From contig CAYPFR010000008.1 in NCBI GenBank assembly GCA_964410285.1, positions 103,156-167,155 on the forward strand: a stretch of 64,000 nt of DNA. Direction: 5' to 3'. Below are positions 51,870 to 60,385 of this stretch, piece after piece (the first letter of the stretch is position 1; every line of letters starts with the position of its first letter). The position numbers and the translations under genes are program-made. Below the pieces are notes generated by a model that saw nothing but the letters and a program-made list of their open reading frames with translations, was not told the DNA's origin and searched no databases. This DNA comes from Fretibacter sp964410285 (GTDB lineage Bacteria > Pseudomonadota > Alphaproteobacteria > Caulobacterales > Maricaulaceae).

Positions 51870-53216
51870 CTATTTCTGGCGGCGCCGCATTTTAGATTTC
51901 TTGATCAAGCCTTCATATTGATGGGCGATCAAATGAGATTGAATTTGCGCCACCGTATCCAGCGTAACGGATACCATAATCAACAGACTCATGCCGCCGA
52001 TCAACATCGCCACAGAAGGCGGAATTTCCTTGTTCTGCGCGATGATATATTCTGGCAGCACGCAGACGAAGGCGACATAGAGCGCGCCAACAAATGTCAG
52101 GCGGGACAATACATAGGTTAGATATTCGGCGGTACTTGCGCCGGGGCGAATGCCGGGTAGGAAACCGCCATTCTTGCGCAGGTTATCAGCCACGTCTTCG
52201 GGCTTGAAGACATAGGGCACATAGAAATAACAGAAGAAGAATATCAACACGCCGTAGAGCACAAGATAGGTCGGGGAACCATAGCCGAGATAAGCTAGCA
52301 TGGAGGTGAGCCAACCTGGCCCGCCATTGGCAAATACCGTACCCGCTGTTGCCGGTAGTAAAAGGAGCGAACTTGCAAAAATTGGTGGGATAACGCCGGC
52401 CGTATTAAGCTTAAGCGGCATAAAGCTGCTCTCGCCGCCAAACTGTTTGCCGCCTGCGACTTGCCTTTTGGGATATTGCACGAGCAGACGCCTCTGCGCC
52501 CTTTCAATCCAGACAATCAAGGCACAGAGCGCCACGAACATCACAAGGACCCCAGTCAGCAAGAGCCCGGAGAGTGAGCCCGTCTCGTTCAAGCTAAAGA
52601 CTTGAAAAATCGCTTTAGGCAATTCGGCAACAATACCGGCCATAATAATCAAAGATACGCCGTTGCCCACGCCGCGCGCCGTAACCTGCTCGCCCATCCA
52701 CATAAGGAACATTGTGCCGCCCACCAGCGTGATCACCGTGGAAGCGTCAAAGAAAAGCCCGGGATTAAGGACAACACCCTGCGCGCCAAGGGCCCGCGAG
52801 ATACCAAAAGCCTGAAAGGCGGCCAAAAATACGGTCAGATAGCGCGTATATTGATTAATCTGCTTTCGTCCCTGCTCACCGTCTTTATCAAGCTCTTTGA
52901 GGCTGGGGATAGACCCCTTCATCAGCGTCATAATAATAGAGGCCGAAATATAGGGCATAACGTTAAGCGCGAAAATCGCGAGTCGTTCAACGGCGCCGCC
53001 AGCGAACATGTTCAGGCGGCCCAGTAGCCCGCCACCGCCTGACGCAAACACGCTTTGGAATTTCTCAAGATCAATTCCCGGAATGGGGACATATGTGCCG
53101 ATGCGGTAAACAACCAGAATCATCAAGGTAAAGAGCAAGCGTTGCTGTAACTCTTTGGCTTTCCCGAAAGCGGAAAGATTCATGTTTGACGCTAATTGTT
53201 CAGACGCTGAAGCCAT
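51870..53216 (-). CDS. secY: SecY preprotein translocase subunit
   Basis: SecY is the channel of the Sec translocon in the inner membrane. The 448-aa protein has ten hydrophobic helices, a basic N terminus, and family blocks YRIGTYVPIPGID and QYPKRQVAGGKQ in cytoplasmic loop C4, with GIRPGASTAEYL later. Length matches E. coli (443). An intrinsic terminator separates it from rplO, so it may have its own promoter: TATACT lies about 32 nt before the start on the minus strand, without a clear -35. Confidence 0.97.
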   Translation of the reverse strand: MASASEQLASNMNLSAFGKAKELQQRLLFTLMILVVYRIGTYVPIPGIDLEKFQSVFASGGGGLLGRLNMFAGGAVERLAIFALNVMPYISASIIMTLMKGSIPSLKELDKDGEQGRKQINQYTRYLTVFLAAFQAFGISRALGAQGVVLNPGLFFDASTVITLVGGTMFLMWMGEQVTARGVGNGVSLIIMAGIVAELPKAIFQVFSLNETGSLSGLLLTGVLVMFVALCALIVWIERAQRRLLVQYPKRQVAGGKQFGGESSFMPLKLNTAGVIPPIFASSLLLLPATAGTVFANGGPGWLTSMLAYLGYGSPTYLVLYGVLIFFFCYFYVPYVFKPEDVADNLRKNGGFLPGIRPGASTAEYLTYVLSRLTFVGALYVAFVCVLPEYIIAQNKEIPPSVAMLIGGMSLLIMVSVTLDTVAQIQSHLIAHQYEGLIKKSKMRRRQK

Positions 53217-53271
53217 ACCAATTCGGATCCCTTAAAAACAGTATAACCCCCTATATAGGAAGGCTCACTGT

Positions 53272-53297
53272 AAAGAAAACCCCGCCGTCCGGCGAGG
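53272..53297 (-). terminator. Intrinsic terminator between rplO and secY
   Basis: Minus-strand stem CCTCGCCG / CGGCGGGG (one G-T pair) is followed by TTTTCTTT. It lies 15 nt after the rplO stop and 56 nt before secY. rplO and secY are usually cotranscribed, so this is a noteworthy break or attenuation point inside the spc operon. Confidence 0.82.
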
Positions 53298-53312
53298 TCT
53301 CATTATCCGGCC

Positions 53313-54536
53313 TTAAAATTCGCCGAGTTTACCTTCGTTCTGCGCGAGCAGGTAATAGAAGGTGACGCGATTCTTCATACGCGTTGGCTTCATGGTTGTG
53401 CAGACCGCTTTCACTTTTTCCATGGCCGCGTCTTTGTCATCAATACCAAGCTTCTTCTTCATGAAGCCTTTCACGATTGTCTCAAGCTCTGTTTTATCAG
53501 AACAGGCCACATAGCGCGCATCACGGTTTTTAAGTGAGGCTCCAAGATATTTTTCGATCTTGGTAACAACAGCTTCGTCGACCTTGGCATCATATTCACG
53601 AGTCACGCGAAGATATTCAGATTCGCCATCTTTATCAGCAGACGCTTTTGCAGATTTGGAAGCGGTTTTTGGCGCCGCTTTCATTTTGCGTGCAGCCCCG
53701 CCTTTGGCCAGTACACCGGCTTGTTTAACCCACTCATCCCGTTCAATACGTCCCGGAATAGAATCGATTAATTCTTCAACCATCGTGATATCAGCAGGCT
53801 TCCATGCCGCGATCTGCCGCCAGTAGTAAATACCTTTGGAGTTCAAATCCCCTTCAAACTTTGGCCCGACGCCTTTGATTTTTTTCAAATCATCCGGCTG
53901 GCCATCCGTGGGGCCATCCGTGTAGATCACCTTTGGTGCAGGCTGAGCCTCGGCTTTCGGTGCGGGCTTGGGCTTAGGCGCGGCCTTGGGCTTTGCTTCG
54001 GCTTTCGGCGCAGGCTTTGGCGCAGCTTTTTTCTTCACTGGCTTGGCAGTTTTTTCGGTTTTGTCGCAAGAGGGCTTGCCTTCAGCGATTTTCACAGACC
54101 CTTTCGCGCCTTCAACGATCTTGACCGCGCCCGGCGTTGCGCCGTTCACAACCAGGTTCACAGCTGCAGAAAGCTTGCCATTGCCAATCAGGCGTACGCC
54201 GTCTTTGGCGCGGCGAATAACGCCCGCATTGACAAGCGCACAGGCACAAACGTCCTTTTTAAGATCAAGCTTACCGGCTTCAATTGCGCGGTTTAAGGTC
54301 ACGATCGACAGCTCAACCCATTGCTTGCGGTTGGGCTTGTTAAAACCCCGCTTTGGCAAGCGCATATGGATTGGCATTTGACCGCCCTCAAAGCCCTTGA
54401 TCGCCACACCAGAGCGTGACTTCTGACCTTTGACGCCGCGGCCGCCCGTTTTACCTTTTCCTGACCCGATACCGCGCCCTACACGAAGGCGGGCTTTGGT
54501 TGCGCCGGGATTATCACTGAGTTCGTTCAAACGCAT
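53313..54536 (-). CDS. rplO: 50S ribosomal protein L15 fused to a helix-hairpin-helix module and a DUF2853-like domain
   Basis: A 407-aa L15; E. coli L15 is 144. Residues 1-152 are a normal L15 (MRLNELSDNPGATKAR, GRGVKGQKSRSG, GFEGGQMPIHMRLPKRGF, ending IVEGAKGSVKIAEGK). Residues 158-205 are an Ala/Lys/Pro linker. Residues 213-280 form a helix-hairpin-helix module (DLKKIKGVGPKFEGDLNSKG, then YWRQIAAWKP, RIERDEWVKQA) as seen fused to NuoE and L21 in other alphaproteobacteria. Residues 304-407 match DUF2853 (YDAKVDEAVVTKIEKYLG, ACSDKTELETIVKGF, RMKNRVTFYYLLAQ). The ATG at 54536 has GGAG 6 nt upstream. The frame is uninterrupted with uniform composition, so this is a true fusion. The extensions probably project from the ribosome surface (inference). 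Confidence 0.94.
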   Translation of the reverse strand: MRLNELSDNPGATKARLRVGRGIGSGKGKTGGRGVKGQKSRSGVAIKGFEGGQMPIHMRLPKRGFNKPNRKQWVELSIVTLNRAIEAGKLDLKKDVCACALVNAGVIRRAKDGVRLIGNGKLSAAVNLVVNGATPGAVKIVEGAKGSVKIAEGKPSCDKTEKTAKPVKKKAAPKPAPKAEAKPKAAPKPKPAPKAEAQPAPKVIYTDGPTDGQPDDLKKIKGVGPKFEGDLNSKGIYYWRQIAAWKPADITMVEELIDSIPGRIERDEWVKQAGVLAKGGAARKMKAAPKTASKSAKASADKDGESEYLRVTREYDAKVDEAVVTKIEKYLGASLKNRDARYVACSDKTELETIVKGFMKKKLGIDDKDAAMEKVKAVCTTMKPTRMKNRVTFYYLLAQNEGKLGEF

Positions 54537-54579
54537 TTTCGTCTCCAAGAGAAGTAAGCCCAGATAGGCCGTGTCTCTG

Positions 54580-54768
54580 CTACTCTTCTACTATTTCGAC
54601 CATGTGGGAGACCTTGTTGATCATACCGCGCACAGACGGTGTATCTTCAAGCTCACGCACGCGGCCCATTTTATTCAAGCCAAGACCAATCAAAGTCTTA
54701 CGCTGCTTATCACTGCGCCGAATTGGGCTACCAATCTGGCGAACCTTTAATGTCTTTTTCGCTGCCAT
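54580..54768 (-). CDS. rpmD: 50S ribosomal protein L30
   Basis: A 62-aa L30 with KTLKVRQIGSPIRRSDKQR and TLIGLGLNKMGRVRELEDTP, matching the compact bacterial form (59 aa in E. coli). It binds 23S rRNA domain II near the GTPase-proximal face. It lies between rpsE and rplO. Confidence 0.97.
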   Translation of the reverse strand: MAAKKTLKVRQIGSPIRRSDKQRKTLIGLGLNKMGRVRELEDTPSVRGMINKVSHMVEIVEE

Positions 54769-54782
54769 ATCCGTCTCGTTTC

Positions 54783-55352
54783 TTAAGCTTCAATCGCTTC
54801 AGGTGAGCTCGCACCGTCATTACGGCGGTCAACAAGGTCACCGACTTTTTTACCGCGCTTTTGCGCGATCATACGAGGGCTCTCAGCATTCTTAAGCGCA
54901 TCAAATGTTGCCCGCACCATGTTATAGGGGTTGGACGTTCCAATCGATTTACCAACCACATCTTGAACACCAAGGCATTCCAGAACCGCACGCATAGGAC
55001 CGCCGGCAATCACGCCCGTACCGGGAGGGGCCGAGCGGAGAACGATTTTACCCGCGCCGTGACGGCCGCGCATATCGTGGTGCAATGTCCGGCCTTCGCG
55101 AAGAGGAACGCGGATCATTGTACCCTTGGCCTCTTCGGTCGCTTTACGGATGGCTTCAGGGACCTCACGGGCCTTACCCTTACCAAAGCCAACGCGGCCA
55201 TTTTCATCGCCGACAATTACAAGCGCGGCAAACGCCATGCGGCGGCCACCTTTAACAGTTTTCGCAACTCGGTTGATGTGGACCAAACGGTCTACGAATT
55301 CGTTTTGTTCTTCTTCGCGCTTATCGCGGCGGTTATCATCACGGCGTGCCAT
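54783..55352 (-). CDS. rpsE: 30S ribosomal protein S5
   Basis: S5 helps maintain decoding accuracy and the mRNA entry path. The 189-aa protein has KTVKGGRRMAFAALVVGD-like block (VKGGRRMAFAALVIVGDENG), GKAREVPEAIRKATEEAKG and GTGVIAGGPMRAVLE. It is about 20 residues longer than E. coli S5 through a charged N-terminal head (RRDDNRRDKREEEQNEF) and a short tail. Confidence 0.97.
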   Translation of the reverse strand: MARRDDNRRDKREEEQNEFVDRLVHINRVAKTVKGGRRMAFAALVIVGDENGRVGFGKGKAREVPEAIRKATEEAKGTMIRVPLREGRTLHHDMRGRHGAGKIVLRSAPPGTGVIAGGPMRAVLECLGVQDVVGKSIGTSNPYNMVRATFDALKNAESPRMIAQKRGKKVGDLVDRRNDGASSPEAIEA

Positions 55353-55361
55353 AAATAACTC

Positions 55362-55712
55362 CTAGAATTTCAGACCGGCTTCACGCGCCGCATCTGCTAA
55401 GGCCTTTACGCGGCCGTGATAAAGGTAAGGTCCGCGGTCAAAAACAACGTCTGTGACTTTGGCTTTTTTGGCGCGCTCGGCAACCAGCGCTCCAATGCGC
55501 TGAGCCGCAGCGATATCAGAGCCTTTGGCCTTTTTATCTTCGAGCGTCGAGGCTGAGACTAAGGTTACGCCGTTCGCATCATCGATGATCTGAACAGAGA
55601 TGTTCTTGGAGCTTCGGAAAACAGACAGGCGCGGACGACCGTTTGAGTTTTTCTTGAGGCGGCGGCGAACACGTTGAGCCCGGCGCTGCATAAGGTTTCG
55701 TGCAGATTTCAT
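55362..55712 (-). CDS. rplR: 50S ribosomal protein L18
   Basis: L18 binds 5S rRNA in the central protuberance. The 116-aa protein begins MKSARNLMQRRAQRVRR and has GRPRLSVFRSSKNISVQIID and the end DRGPYLYHGRVKALADAARE. Length is as in E. coli (117). Confidence 0.97.
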   Translation of the reverse strand: MKSARNLMQRRAQRVRRRLKKNSNGRPRLSVFRSSKNISVQIIDDANGVTLVSASTLEDKKAKGSDIAAAQRIGALVAERAKKAKVTDVVFDRGPYLYHGRVKALADAAREAGLKF

Positions 55713-55714
55713 GA

Positions 55715-56248
55715 CTACTTCTTCTTACCTTCTTTGATGCGGACATATTCACCAACATAGCGCACGCCCTTGCCTTTGTAGGGCTCGGGCTTACGGAACT
55801 GGCGAATTTCAGCGGCGACCTGACCGACCATTTGCTTGTCGATTCCGGACACGGTGATTTCTGTGGGTTTGGGCGAAACAATTGTGATGCCGTCAGGGGC
55901 GTCATAATTAATATCATGCGAGTAACCAAGCTGAAGGTTCAGCGTGCTGCCCTTCATCGCGGCGCGGTAACCAACCCCGCGAAGCTCCAGATCTTTCTTA
56001 AAACCGTTGGTGACACCTTCGACCATGTTCAAAACCATGGTGCGGGACATGCCCCACATAGCTTTCGCTGTTTTTTCACCCTCAACCGGAGAGACAACAA
56101 AGGCCTCCCCGTCAAGCTTGCCTGTGACGGCGTCTGGCAGAGTGAAAGACAGCTCGCCCTTCGGGCCTTTGACACTCACGACCTGACCAGATTGCGTTAG
56201 CGTAACGCCGGAGGGGATCGTGACGGGATTTTTACCAATACGTGACAT
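55715..56248 (-). CDS. rplF: 50S ribosomal protein L6
   Basis: L6 lies at the base of the stalk near the sarcin-ricin loop. The 177-aa protein from the ATG at 56248 (MSRIGKNPVTIPSGV) is the same length as in E. coli; longer in-frame starts would overlap rpsH's upstream region without homology. It ends PEPYKGKGVRYVGEYVRIKEGKKK, the family C terminus. Confidence 0.97.
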   Translation of the reverse strand: MSRIGKNPVTIPSGVTLTQSGQVVSVKGPKGELSFTLPDAVTGKLDGEAFVVSPVEGEKTAKAMWGMSRTMVLNMVEGVTNGFKKDLELRGVGYRAAMKGSTLNLQLGYSHDINYDAPDGITIVSPKPTEITVSGIDKQMVGQVAAEIRQFRKPEPYKGKGVRYVGEYVRIKEGKKK

Positions 56249-56267
56249 AATGAGTCTCCTTCCCGCT

Positions 56268-56663
56268 CTAACTGACGTGGCAGAGGATTTCGCCTCCGAC
56301 ATTCGCTTCACGGGCAGCATGGTCGCTCATAACGCCGCGAGGCGTTGACATGACAGCAATGCCAAGTCCGTTGCGAACTGCGGGGATGTTTTTAGCCGAG
56401 GAATACACACGGCGGCCGGGTTTGGACACGCGCTTGATTTCGCGGATAACACCTTGGCCTTCGAAGTACTTAAGCTGGATTTCAAAAGCGCGGAAACCGT
56501 CAACTTCGGTTTCCGTATAGCCCTTAATGAAGCCTTCATCGGCCAGCACATCAAGAACGCGGCCACGAAGATTAGACGCCGGCGTGATGCAGGTGCTGCG
56601 AGAGCGCATCAAAGAATTACGAATACGTGTGAGCATATCGCCCAGAGGATCACTAAAAGACAT
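56268..56663 (-). CDS. rpsH: 30S ribosomal protein S8
   Basis: S8 binds helix 21 of 16S rRNA and, in E. coli, represses the spc operon by binding an S8-like site near rplE. The 131-aa protein has DPLGDMLTRIRNSLMRSR and ends GLGIAVMSTPRGVMSDHAA...GGEILCHVS. Length is as in E. coli (130). Confidence 0.97.
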   Translation of the reverse strand: MSFSDPLGDMLTRIRNSLMRSRSTCITPASNLRGRVLDVLADEGFIKGYTETEVDGFRAFEIQLKYFEGQGVIREIKRVSKPGRRVYSSAKNIPAVRNGLGIAVMSTPRGVMSDHAAREANVGGEILCHVS

Positions 56664-56672
56664 TTAGACCTC

Positions 56673-56978
56673 CTACCAGCTGGATTTCACAAGGCCGGGA
56701 ACGAGGCCCTGGCTGCCAAGTTCGCGAAGGGCGATACGTGACATTTTCATTTTACGGTAATAACCGCGCGGACGGCCCGTGACTTGGCACCGGTTGCGCA
56801 CGCGCGAAGGCGCAGAATTACGGGGTAGATCCGCAAGCTTGAGCTGCGCGGCAAAGCGCTCCTCTACCGGTAGATCTTTATTGCGCGCTATATCCTTAAG
56901 CAAAGCCCGTTTCGCGGCGTATTTCGCCACAAGCTCTTGCCGCTTCAAATTGCGCTCAATTGCACTCACTTTAGCCAT
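56673..56978 (-). CDS. rpsN: 30S ribosomal protein S14, zinc-free type
   Basis: The 101-aa protein is the long, zinc-independent S14 form: no CxxC pairs, with RNRCQVTGRPRGYYRKM and SRIALRELGSQGLVPGL near the end. Length equals E. coli. It assembles into the 30S head. Confidence 0.97.
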   Translation of the reverse strand: MAKVSAIERNLKRQELVAKYAAKRALLKDIARNKDLPVEERFAAQLKLADLPRNSAPSRVRNRCQVTGRPRGYYRKMKMSRIALRELGSQGLVPGLVKSSW

Positions 56979-57053
56979 TTTTATCTCCTTGTTTGCGAGG
57001 GCAAATGCCCTGCTTTGTCTGCTGCGTTAGCGAGGATTATTTTCCGTAAGAGG

Positions 57054-57614
57054 TTACTTATCTTTCGGGAAAGGGAATCCAAGCTCGGCCAACAGTACTT
57101 TGGCTTCTTCATCTGTCTTGGCGCTGGTTTGCACCACAATATCCATCCCGCGCATGGTTTCGACTTTGTCGTAATCAATTTCGGGAAAAACGATATGTTC
57201 TTTCAGGCCCATGGCATAATTACCATTGCCGTCAAAGGATTTTGCATTCACGCCGCGAAAATCACGTACGCGCGGCAGCGCGATATTGCAAAGGCGGTCG
57301 AGGAATTCATACATACGATCGCGGCGCAGCGTCACTTTCGCACCAATAACCATACCGTCGCGAAGCTTAAAGCCCGCGATTGATTTCTTGGCGACTGTCG
57401 GCACAACTTTTTGGCCTGCGATCAATTCAAGCTCAGCAATAGCGGCCGCGACTTTTTTCTTATCGCCAACACCTTCACCAAGACCCATATTAAGCACAAC
57501 CTTTTGCACCTTAGGAACCTGCATTTCGTTCTTATAGCCAAACTGCTCTTTGAGCTTGGCACGGATTTCGTCGCGGTAAATCGCCGCTAGACGGGGTTCA
57601 TATGGCTTAGACAT
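57054..57614 (-). CDS. rplE: 50S ribosomal protein L5
   Basis: L5 binds 5S rRNA and contacts the P-site tRNA. The 186-aa protein has YKNEMQVPKVQKVVLNMGLG and KLRDGMVIGAKVTLR, and ends with the MDIVVQTSAKTDEEAKVLL block. It overlaps the 3' end of rplX by 8 nt, so the two are coupled. Confidence 0.97.
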   Translation of the reverse strand: MSKPYEPRLAAIYRDEIRAKLKEQFGYKNEMQVPKVQKVVLNMGLGEGVGDKKKVAAAIAELELIAGQKVVPTVAKKSIAGFKLRDGMVIGAKVTLRRDRMYEFLDRLCNIALPRVRDFRGVNAKSFDGNGNYAMGLKEHIVFPEIDYDKVETMRGMDIVVQTSAKTDEEAKVLLAELGFPFPKDK

Positions 57615-57927
57615 CGATGACCTCCCCTGATTTTTTCGCTACGCGAACTTTTTTGCCGTCTTTCAACGTCTTAAAACCAACGCGCGTGGGCTTTGAGCTT
57701 TTCGGGTCAATTGCCGACACGTTTGAAATGTGGATAGGCGCTTCAAATTGCTTGATGCCGCCATCAGGATCAGCCTGTGAGGGACGCATATGGCGCTTGA
57801 CCATGCGAACGCCGGACACGAGCACGCGCTCTTCCCTTGGGAAGACCTTAAGCACTTCGCCTTTTTTACCTTTATCTTTGCCCGTAAGGACAATGACGTG
57901 GTCGCCTTTTTTAATCTTCGCTGCCAT
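57607..57927 (-). CDS. rplX: 50S ribosomal protein L24
   Basis: L24 starts 50S assembly at the 5' domain of 23S rRNA. The 106-aa protein has the KOW motif KKGDHVIVLTGKDKGKKGEV at residues 5-24 and the block NVSAIDPKSSKPTRVG. Its stop overlaps rplE by 8 nt. Confidence 0.97.
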   Translation of the reverse strand: MAAKIKKGDHVIVLTGKDKGKKGEVLKVFPREERVLVSGVRMVKRHMRPSQADPDGGIKQFEAPIHISNVSAIDPKSSKPTRVGFKTLKDGKKVRVAKKSGEVIDV

Positions 57928-57929
57928 GA

Positions 57930-58298
57930 CTATAGCACCTCTGGAGCCAGAGAGACGATCTTCATGTGATTTTTCGCGCGCAGTTCACGTGGAACAGGGC
58001 CAAAAATACGCGTACCGATCGGCTCGCCGTTATTGTTGATAATGACAGCGGCATTGCCGTCAAAACGAATGACACTTCCGTCGCGGCGGATGATGTCTTT
58101 GGCAACACGCACCACAACGGCGCGGCGAACGTCGCCTTTTTTCACTTTGCCGCGCGGAATCGCTTCTTTGACAGAAACAACAATCACATCACCCACATGG
58201 GCGTAGCGACGTTTTGATCCGCCCAGCACTTTGATACACTGAACGCGGCGGGCACCGGAGTTATCGGCGACATCTAGGTTTGTCTGCATTTGAATCAT
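57930..58298 (-). CDS. rplN: 50S ribosomal protein L14
   Basis: L14 lies at the subunit interface and forms bridge contacts. The 122-aa protein starts MIQMQTNLDVADNSGARRV and has VKKGDVRRAVVVR and NNNGEPIGTRIFGPVPRELR, as in all L14. Spacing of 2 nt to rplX. Confidence 0.97.
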   Translation of the reverse strand: MIQMQTNLDVADNSGARRVQCIKVLGGSKRRYAHVGDVIVVSVKEAIPRGKVKKGDVRRAVVVRVAKDIIRRDGSVIRFDGNAAVIINNNGEPIGTRIFGPVPRELRAKNHMKIVSLAPEVL

Positions 58299-58354
58299 GA
58301 GACGTCTCCTTGTTTGGTTTTGGTTTCACAAATTAATTAAGGGCATGCCCAAAA

Positions 58355-58585
58355 TTAACCGGTGTAAACTTCCCACCGCTTGAGTTTGCTCCGGGGCGGA
58401 CATTCGCGAATACGAACGGCTGACCCGACTTTGATTGAATTACTTTCGTCATGGGCGTGATAACGCTTTGAACGGCGCACGGTCTTCTTGAGAAGCGGAT
58501 GGAGATAAGTCCGTTCGACCTTCACCACAACCGTTTTCTCGCCTTTATCAGAGACCACGAGGCCTTGTAGAATTCGTCTTGGCAT
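58355..58585 (-). CDS. rpsQ: 30S ribosomal protein S17
   Basis: S17 is a primary 16S rRNA 5'-domain binder. The 76-aa protein starts MPRRILQGLVVSDKGEKTVV and has RTYLHPLLKKTVRRSKRYHA and VRIRECPPRSKLKRWEV, a compact form slightly shorter than E. coli (84). Confidence 0.97.
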   Translation of the reverse strand: MPRRILQGLVVSDKGEKTVVVKVERTYLHPLLKKTVRRSKRYHAHDESNSIKVGSAVRIRECPPRSKLKRWEVYTG

Positions 58586-58596
58586 CTTCTTATCCT

Positions 58597-58812
58597 CTAA
58601 CCGGCTTTAGCCGCATTTTTAGCTTCGCTCATGATCGTCTTAAGACGTGCAATATCGCGGCGCACCTGACGGATGCGCGCCGTTTTCTCGAGCTGGCCCG
58701 TGGCCGACTGAAAACGCAGATTGAACTGCTCTTTCTTAAGCTCAAGAAGCTTGTCTTTCATCTGGTCGGCGCTCATCGCGCGAACATCTGTTGCTTTTAA
58801 TGTCTCAGCCAT
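58597..58812 (-). CDS. rpmC: 50S ribosomal protein L29
   Basis: L29 is near the tunnel exit, where it helps trigger factor and SRP dock. The 71-aa protein has DQMKDKLLELKKEQFNLRFQ and ATGQLEKTARIRQVRRDIAR, with a short Ala/Lys tail. It lies between rplP and rpsQ. Confidence 0.96.
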   Translation of the reverse strand: MAETLKATDVRAMSADQMKDKLLELKKEQFNLRFQSATGQLEKTARIRQVRRDIARLKTIMSEAKNAAKAG

Positions 58813-58816
58813 CGAT

Positions 58817-59239
58817 CTACTCCCGTGTCTCGCCCGGACGGGTCACAACTTTGGTACGCACCGGCAATTTGGCCGCGCCAAGGCGCAAGGCTTCGCGGGC
58901 AACCGCATCTGGCACGCCGTCGATTTCAAACATGATGCGGCCCGGCTTTACCTTGCAGGCCCAGAACTCGACAGAACCCTTACCTTTACCCATCCGAACC
59001 TCAGTCGGCTTTTTAGTAACAGGCACATCAGGGAAAATCCGGATCCAAACACGCCCTGCCCGCTTCATATGGCGGGTAATGGCACGGCGAGTCGCCTCAA
59101 TCTGGCGCGCAGTTACGCGTTCGGCTTCGAGGGATTTCAGGCCATAAGACCCAAAGGTCAAGCTAGATCCGCCCTTGGCGAGACCCTTGATGCGACCTTT
59201 GTGCATCTTGCGGAATTTTGTACGTTTCGGCTGTAACAT
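58817..59239 (-). CDS. rplP: 50S ribosomal protein L16
   Basis: L16 stabilises the A-site tRNA elbow. The 140-aa protein starts MLQPKRTKFRKMHKGRIKG and has RVWIRIFPDVPVTKKPTEVR and MGKGKGSVEFWACKVKPGR. Length is close to E. coli (136). Confidence 0.98.
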   Translation of the reverse strand: MLQPKRTKFRKMHKGRIKGLAKGGSSLTFGSYGLKSLEAERVTARQIEATRRAITRHMKRAGRVWIRIFPDVPVTKKPTEVRMGKGKGSVEFWACKVKPGRIMFEIDGVPDAVAREALRLGAAKLPVRTKVVTRPGETRE

Positions 59240-59256
59240 AACTCTTCTCTAATCTC

Positions 59257-59973
59257 TTAGCGGCGTTCGTTGCGACCACCGCGCTGCGAACGGCCACCGC
59301 CGTCTGCTTGCGCTGTCATACGCTTCTCATGCGCATAGGGGTCGTGCTCAAGGATTTCACCTTTGTTGATCCACACTTTGATACCGATAATACCCATCGC
59401 GGTCAGCGCGCGGGCCGTTCCGTAATCAATATCAGCGCGCATAGTATGAAGCGGCACAGAGCCCTCTTGATACTGCTCAACGCGGGCAATTTCAGCACCG
59501 CCGAGACGACCGCCAAGCTTAATTTTACATCCAATCGCGCCCATGCGCATAGCGGACTGCATAGAGCGTTTCATCGCACGGCGAAATGACATCCGGCGCT
59601 CAAGCTGCTGGGCAATACCGTCAGCGACAAGCGTCGCGTCAACTTCAGGCTTACGCACCTCAACAAGATTGATGAAGACTTCACCGTCAACCATCTCAGC
59701 AACGCGCTTGCGAAGCCTCTCGATGTCGCCGCCTTTTTTACCAATGACCACACCAGGACGGGCGGTAAAGATTGTGATGCGGCATTTTTTGTGAGGGCGC
59801 TCAATAACGATGCGCGCTACAGAGGCTTGCGCCAATTCTTTCCCAAGGAAAGAGCGGATCGCCAAATCTTGATGCAAGAGATCGCCATATTCCGCTGTAT
59901 TTGCATACCAGCGAGAGGACCACGTGCGGTTAATACCGAGGCGCAGGCCAATTGGATTAATCTTCTGACCCAT
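59257..59973 (-). CDS. rpsC: 30S ribosomal protein S3
   Basis: S3 forms part of the mRNA entry tunnel and has helicase-assisting basic residues. The 238-aa protein has the KH type-2 domain (GVVIGKKGGDIERLRKRV) and a basic Arg/Gly tail (GGGRSQRGGRNERR). It overlaps rplV by 1 nt. Confidence 0.98.
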   Translation of the reverse strand: MGQKINPIGLRLGINRTWSSRWYANTAEYGDLLHQDLAIRSFLGKELAQASVARIVIERPHKKCRITIFTARPGVVIGKKGGDIERLRKRVAEMVDGEVFINLVEVRKPEVDATLVADGIAQQLERRMSFRRAMKRSMQSAMRMGAIGCKIKLGGRLGGAEIARVEQYQEGSVPLHTMRADIDYGTARALTAMGIIGIKVWINKGEILEHDPYAHEKRMTAQADGGGRSQRGGRNERR

Positions 59974-60383
59974 TACGCGGCCTCCCCAGCTTTAACATCT
60001 ACCTCTTCGGCTTCAGCGACTTCGCGGACAACAATTGTCAGCTCGGAAAACGGCTTTAGAATTTGCGCGCCGCGGCCACGAGCCCGTGCCCGAAAACGCT
60101 TCATCACAAGGTTCTTGCCGACATAGGCTTCAGCGACAATCAGGCTATCGATATCGAGGCCATGGTTGTTCTCCGCATTGGCAATAGCGGACTCAAGCAC
60201 TTTTTTCACATCAGCAGAGATACGCTTGTGCGAAAACTCAAGATCGGCGAGCGCCTTATCAACTTTTTTGCCGCGAATAAGCTGCGCAACCAAGTTCAGC
60301 TTTTGTGGGCTGATACGGATCATACGCAATTTGGCGCGGGCCTCGTTATCCGCTACGCGGCGTGGATTTTTAGTCTTAGCCAT
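59973..60383 (-). CDS. rplV: 50S ribosomal protein L22
   Basis: L22 lines the peptide exit tunnel. The 136-aa protein has the core KLRMIRISPQKLNLVAQLIR and ENNHGLDIDSLIVAEAYVGK, with a C-terminal extension (ELTIVVREVAEAEEVDVKAG) beyond the 110-aa E. coli form. It sits between rpsS and rpsC. Confidence 0.97.
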   Translation of the reverse strand: MAKTKNPRRVADNEARAKLRMIRISPQKLNLVAQLIRGKKVDKALADLEFSHKRISADVKKVLESAIANAENNHGLDIDSLIVAEAYVGKNLVMKRFRARARGRGAQILKPFSELTIVVREVAEAEEVDVKAGEAA

Positions 60384-60385
60384 GT

